Shown: in pieces, positions 8,676 to 17,044 of the stretch | Position numbering within the stretch: the first letter of the stretch is position 1 | Layout of the letters: each line of letters starts with the position of its first letter | From: Sphingomonadales bacterium | GTDB lineage: Bacteria > Pseudomonadota > Alphaproteobacteria > Sphingomonadales > Sphingomonadaceae | Length of the DNA stretch: 41,101 nucleotides | Reading direction: 5' to 3' | Assembly: GCA_025351405.1 (NCBI GenBank) | Contig: JANXVZ010000028.1 | Location: 1-41,101 of the forward strand | Program-made: the position numbers and the translations under genes | The notes under the pieces: model-generated | The model's database searches: none | What the model was told of the DNA's origin: nothing | The model's input: the letters and a program-made list of their open reading frames with translations, nothing else

Positions 8676-9584
8676 TCAGAACTCGTTGAGGATGGAGCCG
8701 ATGACCGGGCATCGCGACGAAGCAAGCTGGCCGACGAGCGTCGTGACATCCTTGAGGAAGCTGTGGTTGCGACGCGCGACCACCAGTGCGTATCCGGCCG
8801 CCGCACCGACGGTCAGCGCATCGGCATTGGCATTGGCGGCCGGTGTATCGAAAATCGCGATGTCATATTCACGAAGCAGCGTGTTGACCCCGTCGCGGAA
8901 ACGGCTTCCGGCAAGAAGCTCCTGTGGTCGCGCGATCGGGGGGCCTGCCGTGATAACCGAAAGGCTTGGCAGCACATTGGCATGGACAACTCGTTCCGGG
9001 CGCGCCACCTGCAGCGACAGAAAATTCGAAAGACCCGGCGCATTGGGATCGAGGCCGAAGATCTGGTCGATACGCGGCGATCGCATGTTGGCATCGACGA
9101 GCAAGGTCTTGATCCCGACCTGCGAGAGCGAGGCGGCAAGATTTGCTGCAAGCCACGAACAGCCAACGCCGTCGGATGGCGAAACCATCGCCAGGCCGCG
9201 ACGGCCCGACTTGATGTGCTGGGCTATCACCTGGGTGCGCAACAGCCGTACGGCTTCCGACCGCAGTCCCGATGGGTCGTTGATGACGACGAGTTCGTCG
9301 GACATTGCGCGGCGCTGCGTATCCTGCAACGCCATGCTGTTGATCAACTGTTCGCGGGCCCGATCGAGATCGTCGGTGGTGATGAACCCGAGTTCGAGTG
9401 CCGCCTGGTCGAAATCGAGACCGCGCGTCTGCTGATGGGCCGCGACGCGCTGGGTCTGATCCTCCGACAGATATCCGAGCCGCAGCAATGCGTCGCGGAT
9501 TGGTGCGTCGAAACGCTCGCGGCCGTCGTCGACGCGCGACTCGAGGTCGGTCGCGGGAGCGCTGTCCATGTCTGTGTTACTCAT
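8676..9584 (-). CDS. EpsG/CpsD-type tyrosine-kinase-like ATPase with degenerate P-loop
   Basis: 302 residues. Residues about 25-80 resemble the MshEN/GspE N-terminal domain (LLRLGYLSEDQTQRVAAHQ, ALELGFITTDDLDRA). Residues 120-300 form the BY-kinase fold that partners with Wzz/GumC proteins to control chain length. The P-loop reads DGVGCSWLAANLA: the usual lysine is C142 and the following Thr is Trp. The Walker A' reads LLVDANMRSP with Asn for the second Asp. Walker B is normal (IAIFDTP). There is no C-terminal tyrosine cluster; the protein ends GSILNEF. In EpsG relatives the P-loop lysine is often already arginine, so this is probably a non-catalytic or altered regulator of the adjacent chain-length protein. 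It overlaps that gene by four bases. Confidence 0.85.
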   Translation of the reverse strand: MSNTDMDSAPATDLESRVDDGRERFDAPIRDALLRLGYLSEDQTQRVAAHQQTRGLDFDQAALELGFITTDDLDRAREQLINSMALQDTQRRAMSDELVVINDPSGLRSEAVRLLRTQVIAQHIKSGRRGLAMVSPSDGVGCSWLAANLAASLSQVGIKTLLVDANMRSPRIDQIFGLDPNAPGLSNFLSLQVARPERVVHANVLPSLSVITAGPPIARPQELLAGSRFRDGVNTLLREYDIAIFDTPAANANADALTVGAAAGYALVVARRNHSFLKDVTTLVGQLASSRCPVIGSILNEF

Positions 9585-10975
9585 TGTGCCGGCTGCCAGC
9601 CGGAATTCTTCGGGGTTCGGCGCAACAGCCGGCTCAGACGGTCACGCCATGGCGACGGCACGACTTCGGAAATGACAGCCATCACCGGCGCCTTGGCAGC
9701 AAACGCCAGATCTTCGGTGCCGCGGATACGACGGGCCAGCATTTCGGTGAACAGCGCGAGGGCAACCCCCAGGCCGAGCCCGAACACGATCGAAAGCGCT
9801 GCGATCAACGGGATGTTGGGAAACGAAGGCTTGCCGTCGCTGATGGCGTCGCCGAGCACGACTAGCCCGCTTTCCGAAACAGTGGCCTCGAGCTTGAGAT
9901 CGGCAGTCCGCGCCGCTGCCTTTTCATACTGCACCCGGCGAAGGTCGACTTCGCGCTGGAACTGGGCGAGCTGGTTCAGGCTGTCCTTCATGCCGAGGAC
10001 CTTCGCCTTCTGGGCATTATATTCGCTCTGGAGCGACGCTACCGACTGACGCGACGAGCCGCTTTGCGCCGCACCCGCACTCCGCGCCGCCGCTTCCTCG
10101 CGCGCCAGCTCGCTCAACAAGACTGCCTTGCGCGACAGCATCGCCTTGTAGGTCGGATGTTCAGTCCCGAGTTTTTCGCCCGCCTGGCCGATCTGGTCGG
10201 TGAGCGTGGCCACCTGCATCTTCAATTGGTCGACGATCGTCGAGCCACTTGCCATGCGGGTTGCTTCATACTGCTGGGCGCCCTCACCACCGCGGGCTGC
10301 CATGAGTGCCGACTGCAGACCCTCCAGCTTGCTGGTTTCGACTTCGGTGCCACCTGGCCCGATAACGATGCCGTTTTCCTGCTCGAATTTCGACTTGGCG
10401 GTTTCTGCCGCCGCCAGCGCCTTTTGCGCCTTTTCGGATTGCTCGCGATACCAGTCGCCGGTGCGGCCGGCACTATCGGTGCGGAAACGCAGGCTGGCGT
10501 CGATATAGGCGTCACGCAACATGTTGACGACGGTTTTGGCGACGTCCGGATTCACAGCTTCATAAGTGATTTCAAGGATGTTGGAGCCCTCGATGATCTC
10601 GGCCTTGGTATGATCGATGATGCGTTGCGCGGCCCAGCGGCGCAGGTCCTGCGAGCCGCCTGTGTCGGCCTGCCATTCGGCGATAACGCCCGGATTTTGC
10701 GGCCAACCGAGCTTGTCGACAACATCGCCGGCAACACGATAGTCCTGGATCAGCTCGATCTGGGTGGCGATGTAGCCACGCGCGAACTGGCTGCCGATGG
10801 CCTGGCCCGTAACGGGATCCGGCTTGATGACATCGAGCAAGACCCGCGCCTTGGCCGGAAACCGCTGGGGCAGAAGGTTGCCTACGACCATCGCCACGAC
10901 GAAGCACGTCACGAGCGAAATCGCGATGATCTGCCACCGTGCGATCAGGATCCGCAGAAACTGAATGATACTCAT
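9581..10975 (-). CDS. Chain-length determinant / polysaccharide co-polymerase (EpsF/GumC type)
   Basis: 464 residues. An N-terminal helix (ILIARWQIIAISLVTCFVVAMVVGNLL) and a C-terminal helix (FPNIPLIAALSIVFGLGLGVALALF) anchor a long periplasmic domain with coiled-coil stretches (WYREQSEKAQKALAAAETAKSKFEQENG and the region around 280-360). The Wzz signature is the proline-glycine-rich C-terminal helix entry. Such proteins set chain length and link the inner-membrane synthesis machinery to the outer-membrane export channel. It lacks a fused kinase domain; that function is in the next gene, which overlaps its stop by four bases. The gap to the upstream export gene (70 bp) holds a perfect 9-bp hairpin. 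Confidence 0.92.
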   Translation of the reverse strand: MSIIQFLRILIARWQIIAISLVTCFVVAMVVGNLLPQRFPAKARVLLDVIKPDPVTGQAIGSQFARGYIATQIELIQDYRVAGDVVDKLGWPQNPGVIAEWQADTGGSQDLRRWAAQRIIDHTKAEIIEGSNILEITYEAVNPDVAKTVVNMLRDAYIDASLRFRTDSAGRTGDWYREQSEKAQKALAAAETAKSKFEQENGIVIGPGGTEVETSKLEGLQSALMAARGGEGAQQYEATRMASGSTIVDQLKMQVATLTDQIGQAGEKLGTEHPTYKAMLSRKAVLLSELAREEAAARSAGAAQSGSSRQSVASLQSEYNAQKAKVLGMKDSLNQLAQFQREVDLRRVQYEKAAARTADLKLEATVSESGLVVLGDAISDGKPSFPNIPLIAALSIVFGLGLGVALALFTEMLARRIRGTEDLAFAAKAPVMAVISEVVPSPWRDRLSRLLRRTPKNSGWQPAQ

Positions 10976-10996
10976 CGACCAATTACCTCATTGGGT

Positions 10997-11028
10997 GTCG
11001 CGGCGACCGCTTGGACCGGCGCCGCGAC
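10997..11028 (-). other. Intercistronic hairpin between export and chain-length genes
   Basis: GTCGCGGCG at 10997-11005 is perfectly complementary to CGCCGCGAC at 11020-11028, with a 14-nt loop. It occupies the 70-bp gap between the export protein stop (11046) and the chain-length gene start (10975). There is no U-tract, so it is more likely an RNA-stability or processing element, or a partial attenuator, than a full terminator. Confidence 0.5.
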
Positions 11029-11045
11029 CGCCCCTGCGCGCGTTA

Positions 11046-11834
11046 TCAGAATAGTCGTTCCTTGACGACAATGACGTCATTCTTCTGGATCAACTGAGAC
11101 AGATCGGCATCGATTTCCTTGCCCCCGGCGCGGATCAGCCCAACCTTGTTGGCCGAACCGGTCGGCGTCACGCCCCCGGCAATCGCCATCGCCTGACGGA
11201 TGGTCATACCCGGGAGGACCGGGAAGGTTCCGGGACGGTTGATCTGGCCATAGATGAAGAAGTTATCGGCATCGGGCACGAACAGCGTGTCACCCGGCTG
11301 CAACACCGGGTCCTTGTCGGGACCGCCGCGCACAAGACCTTCCGATTCCAGCCGGATTTCAGCGCTGCCGGGGCGTCGCAGATAGACGTAGCTGGCGCCG
11401 TTTTCCCGGATCCAGCCGGCCTTCAACAGTATATCGAGCGCACGATACGGACGATCGAGCGGGTAGATTCCCGGCGTCGTCACGCGGCCGGCGACGTTGA
11501 CCGACTTGCTGACATAGCCCGCAACCTCGACATTGACGATCGGCGACTTGAAAAAGCCGGCGCTGCTCAGCTTGTCGGTGATCAGCTTGGCGAGCGTGAT
11601 GTTGGTGGTGCCGGCGACCTGGATGGTTCCGATCAGCGGCATGACGATGGTTCCATCGGATTTGATGCGCGTGCTGACACTGGCATCGGTCTGGCCGTAG
11701 ACGATGATCTGCACGGCATCGTCGGGGCCAAGCACATAGCCGGTGCTGCCGGTATCTGCCGCCAGCGCCACGCCGGCGCTGCCCAGCAGCACCATCATGA
11801 CCAGACGTGTCAACCAAACCGTCAACGATTTCAT
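11046..11834 (-). CDS. Polysaccharide export protein (Wza/EpsE family)
   Basis: 262 residues with a Sec signal peptide (cleavage probably after VALAA near residue 26) and no lipobox cysteine, unlike Wza of E. coli. YVLGPDDAVQIIVYGQ is the N-terminal Poly_export motif, followed by two SLBB domains (around VNVAGRVTTPGIYPLDRPYRAL and IYGQINRPGTFPVLPGMTIRQAMAIAGG). It should form or line the periplasmic and outer-membrane exit channel for the polymer. Length is typical of the short EpsE form found with exosortases. Its ATG overlaps the stop of the barrel gene upstream by four bases. Absence of acylation suggests the adjacent beta-barrel may supply outer-membrane anchoring; that is inference. Confidence 0.92.
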   Translation of the reverse strand: MKSLTVWLTRLVMMVLLGSAGVALAADTGSTGYVLGPDDAVQIIVYGQTDASVSTRIKSDGTIVMPLIGTIQVAGTTNITLAKLITDKLSSAGFFKSPIVNVEVAGYVSKSVNVAGRVTTPGIYPLDRPYRALDILLKAGWIRENGASYVYLRRPGSAEIRLESEGLVRGGPDKDPVLQPGDTLFVPDADNFFIYGQINRPGTFPVLPGMTIRQAMAIAGGVTPTGSANKVGLIRAGGKEIDADLSQLIQKNDVIVVKERLF

Positions 11835-13249
11835 GAGTTTCTCCCAAGCTTTACACGCAGTGTCAGCAATGCCGACGTGCTTTTGTAATTGTAGATCGCA
11901 GGATTGGAGTCGCGGTTCTGATGCGCGACTTCGAGCGCGACCGAATAAAGCGGAACCGGCTCATAGACCAGTTGGCCATAGACACGGTTGATGGTGTCGC
12001 CAATGCGCGCGTTGGGATCGGAAGCATTGCTGAAGTTGCCGCGATAGTCGCGCTTGTCCTGCGTAACGCCGATCCCGGCGGTGATGGCCGGGCCGATCTT
12101 GTAATCAAGATCGAGGCCGAGCGAGCGCTGGATGACGAACAACGCGCCGACGTTGGCGGTCGATGTCACCTGCCGGTTGCCAAGCAGTGTTGCGGTCAAT
12201 CGGCTGCTTGGGTGGTACGTGATGGCCGCGTCATATCCGAGGCCCTTGTAACCGGGACGAGACTGCGGAAATGACAGGTTGGTGCCGGGTATCAGCGTCA
12301 GGATTGTTTCCGGCTTGGGCTTTGTATCGATGTACGATGCGCCCAGCTGCACGGTCAGGCGGCTGCCAACGGCGCGGGTGTAACCGACACGCCCGGAGAG
12401 GATGTTCACGCCATCATCGGCCTGGCTCGTTGCAGTGCCGTCAAATGCCGTCACCGGACGATTCGGATAGCGCACCTGCACGACGCTGCCACCCAGAGAA
12501 AACTGGCCGAGCGCGGGGAGCGAATAGGTGATTTCAGGGCTGTAAACGGTGGAGTTCACATCGAACTGGGCACGGCTTGGGTTCTGGTTGCGAATTTCGT
12601 TGCGGCGGACCGTGCCGCCAAAACCCAGCCCCACGGGCGCCTGGCAATGGGCGCTAGCCCCGTACGTTAGTGTATGCTGGACGTTGTCGATCAGTTGCGA
12701 AAGTTCCGACAACAGGCTTTGCCGGCTGTGGAATTCTCCGGCGACCGTGCCGCTGCAACTCACGCCGACGCGCCAGTTGAGCCCGCCACCGATGGCATAG
12801 CGATTGCGGTTGAGTTGGGTGTTGCGCGCGTAGAAATCGCGGCCGAGGTCGCCGCCGAGGAATATCTGCTGGCGCCCTACCGGCATTGCAATCGCAGCGG
12901 TCACCGCCGGCGAAAAGCGAAAATCGGCCTTTGAACGCGACGCGGTGCCCGGTGTTTGCTGGTTTCCAAACCCATCGCCGAGGCGCAGGATATTGCTGTC
13001 ATAATCCGTCGCTAGTGAGGCTGACAGCAGATAACCACGGCCCTTTATCGGCGCCACCGAGGTCAACCCGCTGTTTATGATGGGAGCATCGTCACCGGCG
13101 CGACTGGGCGCCGCATCGACAGGGACGGCAGACGCGAAGGAAACTACCAACGCCGCAACTCCGGCAAGCAACAGCCTGCTTGACGGTCGCCGCGTGTGGG
13201 CGCGCCCGTCAAGCGTAGTCCGGTCCGATTCAACCCGGTTCTGCGCCAT
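11831..13249 (-). CDS. Outer-membrane beta-barrel protein of the EPS locus (EpsL-like role)
   Basis: 472 residues. After a long basic N-terminus comes a signal-type helix (RLLLAGVAALVVSFASAVPVDAA). The rest alternates polar and hydrophobic residues in strands with frequent Tyr/Asn turns, for example LSASLATDYDSNIL and the C-terminal STSALLTLRVKLG, as in barrel proteins of BBP2/EpsL type. It begins the minus-strand export operon, overlapping the export protein by four bases. A role as outer-membrane porin or scaffold for secretion of the polymer is inferred from position. The ATG at 13249 is used; internal starts would shorten only the pre-signal segment. Confidence 0.8.
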   Translation of the reverse strand: MAQNRVESDRTTLDGRAHTRRPSSRLLLAGVAALVVSFASAVPVDAAPSRAGDDAPIINSGLTSVAPIKGRGYLLSASLATDYDSNILRLGDGFGNQQTPGTASRSKADFRFSPAVTAAIAMPVGRQQIFLGGDLGRDFYARNTQLNRNRYAIGGGLNWRVGVSCSGTVAGEFHSRQSLLSELSQLIDNVQHTLTYGASAHCQAPVGLGFGGTVRRNEIRNQNPSRAQFDVNSTVYSPEITYSLPALGQFSLGGSVVQVRYPNRPVTAFDGTATSQADDGVNILSGRVGYTRAVGSRLTVQLGASYIDTKPKPETILTLIPGTNLSFPQSRPGYKGLGYDAAITYHPSSRLTATLLGNRQVTSTANVGALFVIQRSLGLDLDYKIGPAITAGIGVTQDKRDYRGNFSNASDPNARIGDTINRVYGQLVYEPVPLYSVALEVAHQNRDSNPAIYNYKSTSALLTLRVKLGRNS

Positions 13250-13415
13250 CCGCTTCGCACTCCATGCCTTGTTATTGCGCGGTGCTACACGGCCTTAGCG
13301 CGCTCGGCAACCATCGGCGGTGCCAACCCGAACCATTTGCGCCAGTGTTGCAATATCTTCACGAACCACGAGGCATGGTGCTAAGACCAAGACCTGTATA
13401 GAGCGCACGAATAAC
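13250..13415. promoter_or_regulatory. Divergent promoter region between the two EPS half-operons
   Basis: This 166-bp region separates the minus-strand barrel/export operon from the plus-strand ATPase/glycosyltransferase operon and must hold both promoters. A TATAGA hexamer at 13397-13402 could be a plus-strand -10 element, but no good -35 lies at the right distance. No clear operator was seen. Confidence 0.45.
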
Positions 13416-14900
13416 ATGAGTGGTAGCGAACATATGGCATCGATGATCTGGAAACGCTGGTCCCGTTCGGGACGTGCCGAGGCAGCAGACGCCGCTGAAG
13501 CATCACAGAATGGCGGCGGCGATGCGCCAATGGCCGCCGAGCCGCTGTTCGCCGACACGGCACAGGGCGTTGCAAAGTCGACGGTTCCCGCCGGCACGAT
13601 CACCGCGCGCCAGGCAGGTGACCGCCGCCCCGCGTTCCTCGACACCTTGTGGCGCGGCGCGCCGGAAGCACCGCGGGTCGCCACCCTGCCACGCTTCGCC
13701 GCCAGCGCATCCGACGATGTCGAGACCGAGGATGAAGATTCGGAAATGTCACGGCGGAAGCTGGCGCTGCGCGATGCGCTTGGCGCCTCGCAGCCGGTCA
13801 TCGGACGCGAGAATTTTGCCGGGCGCCACGACGCCTTGAGCCAGTTGATCACCGCAATCGAGCAGCAGCGTGTTCACGTTGTCATATACGGTGAACGCGG
13901 CATCGGTAAGACCAGCCTTGCCCATGTGTTTTCCGAAACTGCCCGGGAAGCACGCTATCTCGTTCTTTACGGGAGTTGCGGCACCGAAGCGCGTTTCGAC
14001 GCGATGTTCCGGGCCTTCGCGGCCAAGATTCCGCGGCTTTACCACAAGTCCGTGCTGCCAAACTCACCCGAGGCGGAAAGGGGTGATCATTTCGACGTGA
14101 TGCTCGAAGAGCATTTCGGGCCCCGAGAGCTTGCCGAATTGTTCGCGGATGTCACAGGCACCCGCGTCATTATCGTCCTTGATGAGTATGATCGCGTTAT
14201 CGACCCGTCGTTCCGCCGCGATGTCGCCGAGTTGATCAAGAACCTGTCGGATCGTGCGGCGCGCGTGCAGCTTGTGCTGACGGGTGTTGCCCAAAATCTC
14301 GATGAGCTGATCGGCTATGCCCCGTCGATCAGGCGCAATATCGTTGGCCTGCCGATGCGTCCGCTGACAGCCGCCGAAGTCCGCGATGTGCTTGCGATCG
14401 GCGAGGTCGCCTCCGACATCCACTACTCGGATGAATCGGTGAACATGATCAATACGATGGCGGGTGGATCACCATATCTGGTGCGCCTGTTGGGCCACCG
14501 TGCAGGCATGGCTGCACTCGACCAGCGACGCTCGGTTGTCGACGATTCGCACGGTCGTGCCGCCGTCGAGCGCGTCCTCACCGATTGGAACGCCTCGCTG
14601 CCGCGCCGCGTCCAGGCCAGCCTCAGCCGGGACGAAGCGCGCGCGCAATGGCCCCTGCTGATTGCGGCCGCACGCGCCGGCAGCTCGGCCGACGGGTATT
14701 TCGGCATCGATGATGTGTTTACCGAAATGGGGGGCAGCGTGCCCCACAGCGTCATCGAACGTGACCTGCGCCAATTCGCCGGCTCGCACGATCTGCTTGA
14801 AATGTCCGCCAACCCGGGCGAGCCGTTGTTTCGCTTCCGCTATCCCGGCGTTTCGGCACTGCTGTTGATGTCGGCCGCCATGGCGAAACTAACCACCTGA
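13416..14900 (+). CDS. AAA/STAND-like ATPase of the EPS locus
   Basis: 494 residues. The first 130 residues are low-complexity and acidic/alanine-rich (EDEDSEMS). A P-loop ATPase domain follows: IGRENFAGRHDALSQL, Walker A GERGIGKTS with K165, Walker B VIIVLDEYD with D256-E257, and a sensor-like LVLTGVAQNLDELI. The C-terminal 200 residues resemble winged-helix extensions of Orc1/STAND-type ATPases. No membrane segment or signal peptide is visible, so it is cytosolic. It opens the plus-strand EPS operon, 29 bp before the first glycosyltransferase. ATPases of this kind recur in sphingomonad EPS loci; a regulatory or assembly role is inferred and no substrate is known. The start is uncertain: an ATG at 13434 is an alternative and neither has a strong ribosome-binding site. 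Confidence 0.8.
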   Translation: MSGSEHMASMIWKRWSRSGRAEAADAAEASQNGGGDAPMAAEPLFADTAQGVAKSTVPAGTITARQAGDRRPAFLDTLWRGAPEAPRVATLPRFAASASDDVETEDEDSEMSRRKLALRDALGASQPVIGRENFAGRHDALSQLITAIEQQRVHVVIYGERGIGKTSLAHVFSETAREARYLVLYGSCGTEARFDAMFRAFAAKIPRLYHKSVLPNSPEAERGDHFDVMLEEHFGPRELAELFADVTGTRVIIVLDEYDRVIDPSFRRDVAELIKNLSDRAARVQLVLTGVAQNLDELIGYAPSIRRNIVGLPMRPLTAAEVRDVLAIGEVASDIHYSDESVNMINTMAGGSPYLVRLLGHRAGMAALDQRRSVVDDSHGRAAVERVLTDWNASLPRRVQASLSRDEARAQWPLLIAAARAGSSADGYFGIDDVFTEMGGSVPHSVIERDLRQFAGSHDLLEMSANPGEPLFRFRYPGVSALLLMSAAMAKLTT

Positions 14901-14929
14901 TCGCAACATTGCAGTCGCAGGAAACAGCA

Positions 14930-15844
14930 ATGCCGGTGCCGCGGGTCAGCATCGTCATCCCGCATCTCAACACGCCGGACTTGCTGGCGCGTTGTCTCGA
15001 TTCGGTGCTCGCACAACGGCTCGATCGCGGCGACGTGGAGATCATTGTCGTCGACAATGGCTCGCACGTGCCGCTCGATGCGGTCCGGGCGGCCTATCCG
15101 CCGGTGCAATTTCTGTCAGAGCCGCTGCCCGGTCCAGGCCCCGCGCGCAACCGCGGCATTGCCGCCGCACGCGCATCGGTCCTGGTCTTCATAGATGCCG
15201 ATTGCCGTGCCGATCGCGGCTGGTTGCAGGCGGCGGTCGATGCCGTCGAAGCCGACCCCGGTCGCGCCGTGGTTGGGGGAGATGTCCGCATTGATTATGT
15301 TGACCCGACCCGTTTGACCGGCATCGAGGCCTATGAGGCTGTATTCGGTTTCCGACAACGCATGTACATCGAGACCCGGCATTTTTCGGTCACGGCGAAC
15401 CTTGCGATGGCAGCCCCGGTGTTTGCAGCGGTCGGGCCATTCGCAGGTGTCGATCTGGCCGAGGATTATGACTGGGGTCGTCGTGCCCATGCGTTGGGCT
15501 ACCCGACGCGCTTCCTGCCGGCGATGCGTGTTTTTCACCCGGCGCGGACCGATTTTGCCGCGTTGGCGCGTAAATGGCGGCGCCATATCCGCCACGACCG
15601 CACCATCCATGAGACCATGAGCGGCGCCGAATGGCACTGGCATGCCCGCGGACTGGCGTTGCTCGCCTCGGTGCCTGTCGAAAGCCTCAAGCTCTTGCGG
15701 AGTGATCGGCTGACAGGGTTGGCCAACAGGCTGCGCGGAATCGCGGTCCTGGCGCGGATACGGGGCTTTCGCTGGCGCGAAATGCGGCGGGTCGCGCGTC
15801 AGCCTGCCGAATCAGGTGGTGCTGCGTGGAATCGTCAGCCATGA
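14930..15844 (+). CDS. Family 2 glycosyltransferase
   Basis: 304 residues from the ATG at 14930, which has an AGGA ribosome-binding site at 14919-14922. GT-A fold motifs are clear: VSIVIPHLN at the N-terminus, EIIVVDNGS, the DxD-type FIDADCRAD, and the acceptor-side FAGVDLAEDYDWGRRA, where ED is the usual catalytic-base region. A weakly hydrophobic, basic C-terminus may contact the membrane. It should add one sugar to the lipid-linked repeat unit on the cytosolic face. With a full dTDP-rhamnose operon downstream, rhamnose is a candidate donor sugar, but specificity cannot be read from sequence. Confidence 0.92.
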   Translation: MPVPRVSIVIPHLNTPDLLARCLDSVLAQRLDRGDVEIIVVDNGSHVPLDAVRAAYPPVQFLSEPLPGPGPARNRGIAAARASVLVFIDADCRADRGWLQAAVDAVEADPGRAVVGGDVRIDYVDPTRLTGIEAYEAVFGFRQRMYIETRHFSVTANLAMAAPVFAAVGPFAGVDLAEDYDWGRRAHALGYPTRFLPAMRVFHPARTDFAALARKWRRHIRHDRTIHETMSGAEWHWHARGLALLASVPVESLKLLRSDRLTGLANRLRGIAVLARIRGFRWREMRRVARQPAESGGAAWNRQP

Positions 15845-15850
15845 CGGCGG

Positions 15851-15883
15851 CCATATGCGAATACATCTTTCGTAAGCATATGG
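15851..15883 (+). other. Perfect 8-bp inverted repeat between the two glycosyltransferases
   Basis: CCATATGC (15851-15858) and GCATATGG (15876-15883) are exact inverted copies around a 17-nt spacer that itself contains CGA and TCG partners. The element begins seven bases after the stop of the first glycosyltransferase and ends just before the AAGGA ribosome-binding site (15889-15893) of the next. No U-tract follows. It may be an mRNA structure or an operator for an internal promoter. Confidence 0.5.
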
Positions 15884-15902
15884 TTAACAAGGATGGCGTT
15901 TC

Positions 15903-16937
15903 ATGAGTGCGCGGCCCATCGATGCGCCCGTCGGCATTGTCCTTGTGAACTGGAACCGCTGGGAGGACACGATCGAGTGCCTCGAATCGGTCTTGCGCAG
16001 CACCGTTCCGGTCCAGGTCGTGGTGGTCGACAATGCTTCGGCGGATGGGTCTGCCGACAAGATCATGGCCTGGGCCCGCGGCGAGCAGCTTTGCGGCCCC
16101 GCATCGGAGCAAATGGCGACATTTTCGACGCCGCCGCTGCAAAAGCCGCTCCCCTGCCAAAGGTTGACCGCCGCCGAGCTCGCCGCCGGGGCGGGTGACG
16201 CCGAAGCGTTGCTGACCGTCATAGATTCGGGCGGCAATCTCGGCTTTGCCGGCGGCAACAACATGGGCCTGCGGTTGCTCATGGCAAACCCCGGTATCGG
16301 CGAATTCTGGCTGCTCAACAACGATACCGTGGTTGACCCTGGTGCCGCTGGGGCGCTGGCCCTGCAGATGCGGTCGGTCGACAAGATCGGAATGTGCGGC
16401 ACCGTCGTGCGATTCTACTATCAACCCGAGCTGGTGCAGGCGCTCAACGGCCACAAGTTCAGCTTGTGGACCGGCCAATCGCGCGGGATCAATGCGCGAA
16501 CACCGGCCAGCCTGCCGTTCGACCCCGGCCGCATCGCCGCTGCCACCGATTTCGTCTTTGGTGCATCGCTTGGGGTCAGCCGGGCCTTTCTGGAAACGGT
16601 CGGCCCGATGGAAGAAGGGTATTTCCTGTACTTCGAGGAGATCGACTGGGCGACGCGTGGACGCCGGCGCTTTCGCACCGGCTTCGCCCATGGCGCGACG
16701 GTGTTTCACAAGGAAGGAGGATCGATAGGGTCCTCTGGAACGCCAGGGGCGCGCAGCGGCACCTCCGAATATTGGCTGACGCGCTCGCGACTTGCGTTCA
16801 TGCGCCGCCACCATCCCTGGCTGCTGCCCTGGCACTGGCTTCTGGCCATCACCATGGCCGGTCGCCGCATGCTTTCCGGACAAGGCGACAAGGCCGGGGC
16901 GATTTTGCGCGCACTGGCCGGCAGGCCGTATCGATGA
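15903..16937 (+). CDS. Family 2 glycosyltransferase (rhamnosyltransferase-like)
   Basis: 344 residues, ATG at 15903 with AAGGA 10 bases upstream. Motifs: VGIVLVNWNRWEDTIECLESV, VVVDNASADGS, GNLGFAGGNNMG, FWLLNNDTVVDP (DxD region) and the acceptor block MEEGYFLYFEEIDWATRGR. The NLGFAGGNN and FFLYFEEIDW signatures are typical of the WcaA/RfbF-like group that includes many rhamnosyltransferases. An unusual insertion of about 50 residues (around 58-105, rich in Ala, Pro and Gln) separates the first DNAS motif from NLGFAGG. It probably uses dTDP-L-rhamnose made by the enzymes encoded downstream; that is inference. Confidence 0.92.
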   Translation: MSARPIDAPVGIVLVNWNRWEDTIECLESVLRSTVPVQVVVVDNASADGSADKIMAWARGEQLCGPASEQMATFSTPPLQKPLPCQRLTAAELAAGAGDAEALLTVIDSGGNLGFAGGNNMGLRLLMANPGIGEFWLLNNDTVVDPGAAGALALQMRSVDKIGMCGTVVRFYYQPELVQALNGHKFSLWTGQSRGINARTPASLPFDPGRIAAATDFVFGASLGVSRAFLETVGPMEEGYFLYFEEIDWATRGRRRFRTGFAHGATVFHKEGGSIGSSGTPGARSGTSEYWLTRSRLAFMRRHHPWLLPWHWLLAITMAGRRMLSGQGDKAGAILRALAGRPYR

Positions 16938-17007
16938 GCCGCTATCATGCTTAAATATTGACCGATGCGGCAGTCGCAGCGCATTGACGCCGTATAGCTG
17001 TGCGTTG

Positions 17008-17029
17008 TCATGCGTGTTCGTTCATGCGT
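17008..17029 (+). repeat. Direct repeat in the leader of the PPIase gene
   Basis: TCATGCGT occurs at 17008-17015 and again at 17022-17029, a 14-bp period, immediately ahead of the AGGAG ribosome-binding site at 17032-17036. It could be a regulator half-site pair or chance; no known motif was recognised. Confidence 0.3.
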
Positions 17030-17044
17030 TCAGGAGAGTCGGGG

